This document shows, piece after piece, positions 32,525-35,133 of a stretch of DNA of 35,133 nucleotides. Source of the stretch: an uncultured Veillonella sp. (GTDB lineage Bacteria; Bacillota; Negativicutes; Veillonellales; Veillonellaceae); contig NZ_UQYC01000009.1 in assembly GCF_900545205.1 (NCBI RefSeq), positions 1 through 35,133 on the forward strand, given 5' to 3'. The first letter of the stretch is position 1; each line of letters starts with the position of its first letter. The notes below the pieces were generated by a model. The model was not told where the DNA came from. It saw only the letters and a program-made list of their open reading frames with translations, and did no database searches. The position numbers and the translations under genes are program-made.

Positions 32525-33295
32525 ATGAGAAAACCCATTATTGCAGGAAATTGGAAAATGAATGGCACCATTGCGTCTGGATCTATTCTGATCGAAGCGT
32601 TTAACAGCGTGTTACAAGATATGGAATTATCCTGTGATGTAGTTGTTTGCCCGCCTTTCACAGCTATTGAGCGTGCTGTAGCATTAACGCGTGATACAGC
32701 GATTGAAGTAGGCGCACAAACCATGGATTATCATGATGCTGGTGCATTCACTGGTGAAATTTCACCTCTTATGCTTACAGAGGTAGGCGTCAATTATGTT
32801 ATCATTGGTCACTCTGAACGCCGTGAATATTATGGTGAAACAGATGAGACTGTAAATGCAAAGATTAAAAGTGCATTCCATCATAATTTGACACCTATTG
32901 TCTGTGTTGGTGAAAGTTTAGAACAACGTGAGTCCGGTCATACTCTTGACTGGATTACATCTCAACTTAAAGGTGCTTTGGTTGATGTTCCTAAAGAACA
33001 AGTTAGCCAATTGATTGTTGCGTACGAACCAATTTGGGCTATCGGTACAGGAAAAACAGCAACTGCTGATCAAGCTGAAGAAGTATGTAAAGAAATTCGC
33101 GATTACATACGCTCTTTATACGATGATGAGACTGCTGATGCTGTGCGTATCCAATATGGTGGTAGTGTTAAATCTGAAAATGCTCTCGAAATCCTAGGAG
33201 AACTTAATATTGATGGGGCACTCGTAGGTGGCGCATCTTTAGTTGTTGATGAATTTATTGATATTATTAAAGCGGCGAATCAAATAGGCGCTTAA
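32525..33295 (+). CDS. tpiA: Triosephosphate isomerase
   Basis: TpiA interconverts dihydroxyacetone phosphate and glyceraldehyde 3-phosphate. The 256-residue product has the catalytic K11 in GNWKMNG, H96 in IIGHSERR, and E168 in AYEPIWAIGTGKTA, with the phosphate loop YGGSVK near the end. The ATG is one base after the pgk stop with GAGG inside the pgk end, so coupling is likely. The frame reading from 32501 is the pgk overlap and not the start. Confidence 0.98.
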   Translation: MRKPIIAGNWKMNGTIASGSILIEAFNSVLQDMELSCDVVVCPPFTAIERAVALTRDTAIEVGAQTMDYHDAGAFTGEISPLMLTEVGVNYVIIGHSERREYYGETDETVNAKIKSAFHHNLTPIVCVGESLEQRESGHTLDWITSQLKGALVDVPKEQVSQLIVAYEPIWAIGTGKTATADQAEEVCKEIRDYIRSLYDDETADAVRIQYGGSVKSENALEILGELNIDGALVGGASLVVDEFIDIIKAANQIGA

Positions 33296-33308
33296 TATGA
33301 GGTTAAAA

Positions 33309-34835
33309 ATGGCTAAATTAAAGGCTCCCGTAATGCTAGTCATCTTAGATGGCTTTGGTATGGGAGATCAATCAGATACAACCAATGCTGTAGTACAGGC
33401 GAAGCCGCACTGTTTTAATCAATTATGGGATATGTATCCACATACAAAATTAGAAGCATCAGGACTAGCGGTAGGCCTTCCAGAAGGCCAAATGGGGAAT
33501 TCTGAGGTTGGCCATTTAAACCTGGGCTCTGGTCGCATTGTGTACCAAGATTTAACTCGTATCACTAAAGACGTTGAATCTGGCGAGTTTTATAATCGTC
33601 CTGTCATGCGTGAACTATATGATGAAGCAAAAAAACAAAGCTTACACGTTATTGGTTTAGTATCTGATGGTAATGTACATTGTTCCTTAGAACATATTAA
33701 AGCAGTTATCAAGGGTGCACATGATAATGGTATTGAACATGTATATGTACATGCACTGCTTGACGGGCGTGATGTAGCACCTCAATGTGCACAAGGTTAT
33801 ATCAAAGATTTAGAAGCATACATGACAGAACTAAACTGTGGTAAAATTGCCACCGTAAGTGGTCGCTACTATGCAATGGATCGAGATAATCGTTGGGACC
33901 GTGTGGAACTTGCTTACAATGCCATTGTACATGGTCAAGGTGAAAGAGCCGCATCAGCTTGTGAAGCGGTACAACAATCCTATGATAAAGATGCAGCTGA
34001 TGAGTTTGTTCTTCCGACAGTGATTGATGCTGAAGGAACTATCAAGAATGGTGATGCTGTTATCTTCTGTAACTTCCGTCCAGACCGTGGACGTGAACTT
34101 ACAAAAGCTTTAGTATTGCCAGAATTTGATGGTTTTAACCGTGAACTACTATCTTTGTATATGGCGACTATGACAAAATATGAAGATGGCTTGCCAGTAC
34201 ATATTGTGTACGAAAAGGACATCTTGTCAGAAACATTAGGCGAAGTACTCAGTGTAGGTGGCTATCGTCAATTGCGTATTGCTGAAACAGAGAAATATGC
34301 ACATGTGACGTATTTCTTCAACGGCGGTAAAGAGGAACCATTTGAAGGCGAGGATCGTGTTCTCGTGAAAACTCCTCAAGTGGCAACCTATGATTTACAA
34401 CCTGAGATGAGCGCTTATGAAGTGACTGATAAGGTTGTACAAGCCATTCAAGATGAAACGTATGACATGATTATCTTGAATTTTGCAAACCCAGATATGG
34501 TCGGTCATACAGGTAGCTTTGAAGCGGCTGTTAAAGCAGTTCAAGCAGTAGATACTTGTTTAGATCGCATCGTAGAGGCTATACGCAGTAAGAATGGCCA
34601 CTTGTTGATTACGGCGGACCATGGCAATGCAGAGCTCATGGTTAACCATGAAACAGGTAAGGTGCATACAGCACATACAACGAACTTGGTACCGTTAATT
34701 TTAATGAGTGATACTCTAAAATCGGCTACATTAGAATCTGGTAAATTATGTGATATTGCTCCCACATTATTAGACTTGGCTGGCATAGAACAACCAAAAT
34801 CCATGACTGGTCATAGTTTGGTAAAAAAAGCATAA
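33309..34835 (+). CDS. gpmI: 2,3-bisphosphoglycerate-independent phosphoglycerate mutase
   Basis: GpmI interconverts 3- and 2-phosphoglycerate through a phosphoserine and two metal ions (usually Mn). The 508-residue product has VILDGFG with metal ligand D14, the phosphorylated S65 in QMGNSEVGHLNLG, DGRDVAPQ, and the late metal motifs NFANPDMVGHTG, TADHGNAE and VHTAHT. The ATG at 33309 follows GAGG by 6 bases; an ATG at 33297, one base after tpiA, has no ribosome site of its own. Length is normal for the family. Confidence 0.97.
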   Translation: MAKLKAPVMLVILDGFGMGDQSDTTNAVVQAKPHCFNQLWDMYPHTKLEASGLAVGLPEGQMGNSEVGHLNLGSGRIVYQDLTRITKDVESGEFYNRPVMRELYDEAKKQSLHVIGLVSDGNVHCSLEHIKAVIKGAHDNGIEHVYVHALLDGRDVAPQCAQGYIKDLEAYMTELNCGKIATVSGRYYAMDRDNRWDRVELAYNAIVHGQGERAASACEAVQQSYDKDAADEFVLPTVIDAEGTIKNGDAVIFCNFRPDRGRELTKALVLPEFDGFNRELLSLYMATMTKYEDGLPVHIVYEKDILSETLGEVLSVGGYRQLRIAETEKYAHVTYFFNGGKEEPFEGEDRVLVKTPQVATYDLQPEMSAYEVTDKVVQAIQDETYDMIILNFANPDMVGHTGSFEAAVKAVQAVDTCLDRIVEAIRSKNGHLLITADHGNAELMVNHETGKVHTAHTTNLVPLILMSDTLKSATLESGKLCDIAPTLLDLAGIEQPKSMTGHSLVKKA

Positions 34836-34897
34836 TATAGAGCTTTCACTATATTTATAGTTAATTAGAGTTATAACCTATATGGTTTTGCTCAATA

Positions 34898-34919
34898 TAT
34901 AATATCTGTCGCATGACAG
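34898..34919 (+). promoter_or_regulatory. Possible eno -10 box and leader hairpin
   Basis: TATAAT at 34898-34903 lacks a convincing -35. Just after it CTGTC (34906-34910) and GACAG (34915-34919) form a 5-bp hairpin with loop GCAT. The 115-base gpmI-eno gap has no terminator, so eno is probably also read from the cggR promoter. Confidence 0.35.
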
Positions 34920-34950
34920 TTATCCCATTAGATTTTTATGAGGTGAAGAA

Positions 34951-35133
34951 ATGGCAGTAATTGAACAAGTCATTGCAAGAGAAATTTTAGATTCCCGCGG
35001 TAACCCAACTGTTGAAGTTGAAGTATGTTTAGAAGATGGCACTATTGCTACAGCAGCTGTTCCATCTGGTGCTTCCACAGGTATGTTTGAAGCCGTAGAA
35101 TTACGGGATGGAGATAAATCCCGTTACTCCGGT
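34951..35133 (+). CDS. eno: Enolase, 3'-truncated by the window end
   Basis: Only the first 61 codons are present. They encode the typical enolase start AREILDSRGNPTVEVEV, then AAVPSGASTGMFEAVELRDGD, where the SGAST loop closes on the substrate and binds the second magnesium. Enolase interconverts 2-phosphoglycerate and phosphoenolpyruvate. GAGGTGAAG precedes the ATG. It is the last visible gene of the cggR operon. Confidence 0.97.
   Translation, partial: MAVIEQVIAREILDSRGNPTVEVEVCLEDGTIATAAVPSGASTGMFEAVELRDGDKSRYSG

Overview
The window looks like chromosomal DNA of a diderm Firmicute of the class Negativicutes, most likely Veillonella or a close relative. Three things point there: low GC content with Firmicute-type genes and gene order (CggR, YwlE, YdbC, DUF881/Sbp, UPF0291), genuine outer-membrane proteins (a trimeric autotransporter with a YadA-type anchor and a small signal-peptide beta-barrel protein), and an mDAP-type MurE. 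The genus is an inference; no rRNA gene is present. All genes but one read on the + strand.

1-2570: the 3' part of a very long trimeric autotransporter adhesin made of Asn/Thr/Val-rich coiled-coil repeats, closed by a strong terminator. 2571-2883: a gene-free stretch with the promoter of the division cluster.

2884-16644: a division and cell wall (dcw) cluster: mraZ, rsmH, ftsL, murE, murF, mraY, murD, murG, murC, ddl, ftsQ, a DUF881 gene, sbp and ftsZ. Most genes are tightly packed or overlap. ftsI/spoVD, ftsW, murB and ftsA, common members of such clusters, are not here. Together the genes convert UDP-MurNAc to lipid II and build the Z-ring and the FtsQ/FtsL part of the divisome.

16645-21719: single-gene units: an outer-membrane beta-barrel protein, a class I aminotransferase, a minus-strand UPF0291 gene sharing a bidirectional terminator with it, endonuclease III, an unrecognised 479-residue protein, and a PC4/YdbC-like single-strand DNA-binding protein.

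21799-29095: a translation and one-carbon block resembling the Bacillus rpmE-prfA-prmC-ywlC-ywlE-rpiB-glyA-upp region: L31, DUF1385 protein, RF1, its methylase PrmC, Sua5, a YwlE-like phosphatase, RpiB, serine hydroxymethyltransferase and uracil phosphoribosyltransferase.

29108-35133: the lower-glycolysis operon cggR-gapA-pgk-tpiA-gpmI-eno (eno cut by the window end). A CggR-type operator made of two GGGAC direct repeats lies between the promoter and cggR. GapA carries coenzyme-site residues usually associated with NADP, which would suit a gluconeogenic role. The points most worth a second look are the adhesin's C-terminal coiled-coil extension beyond its membrane anchor, the CggR operator with the unusual GapA, the YwlE-type arginine phosphatase signature, the orphan 479-residue protein, and several perfect inverted repeats near promoters.
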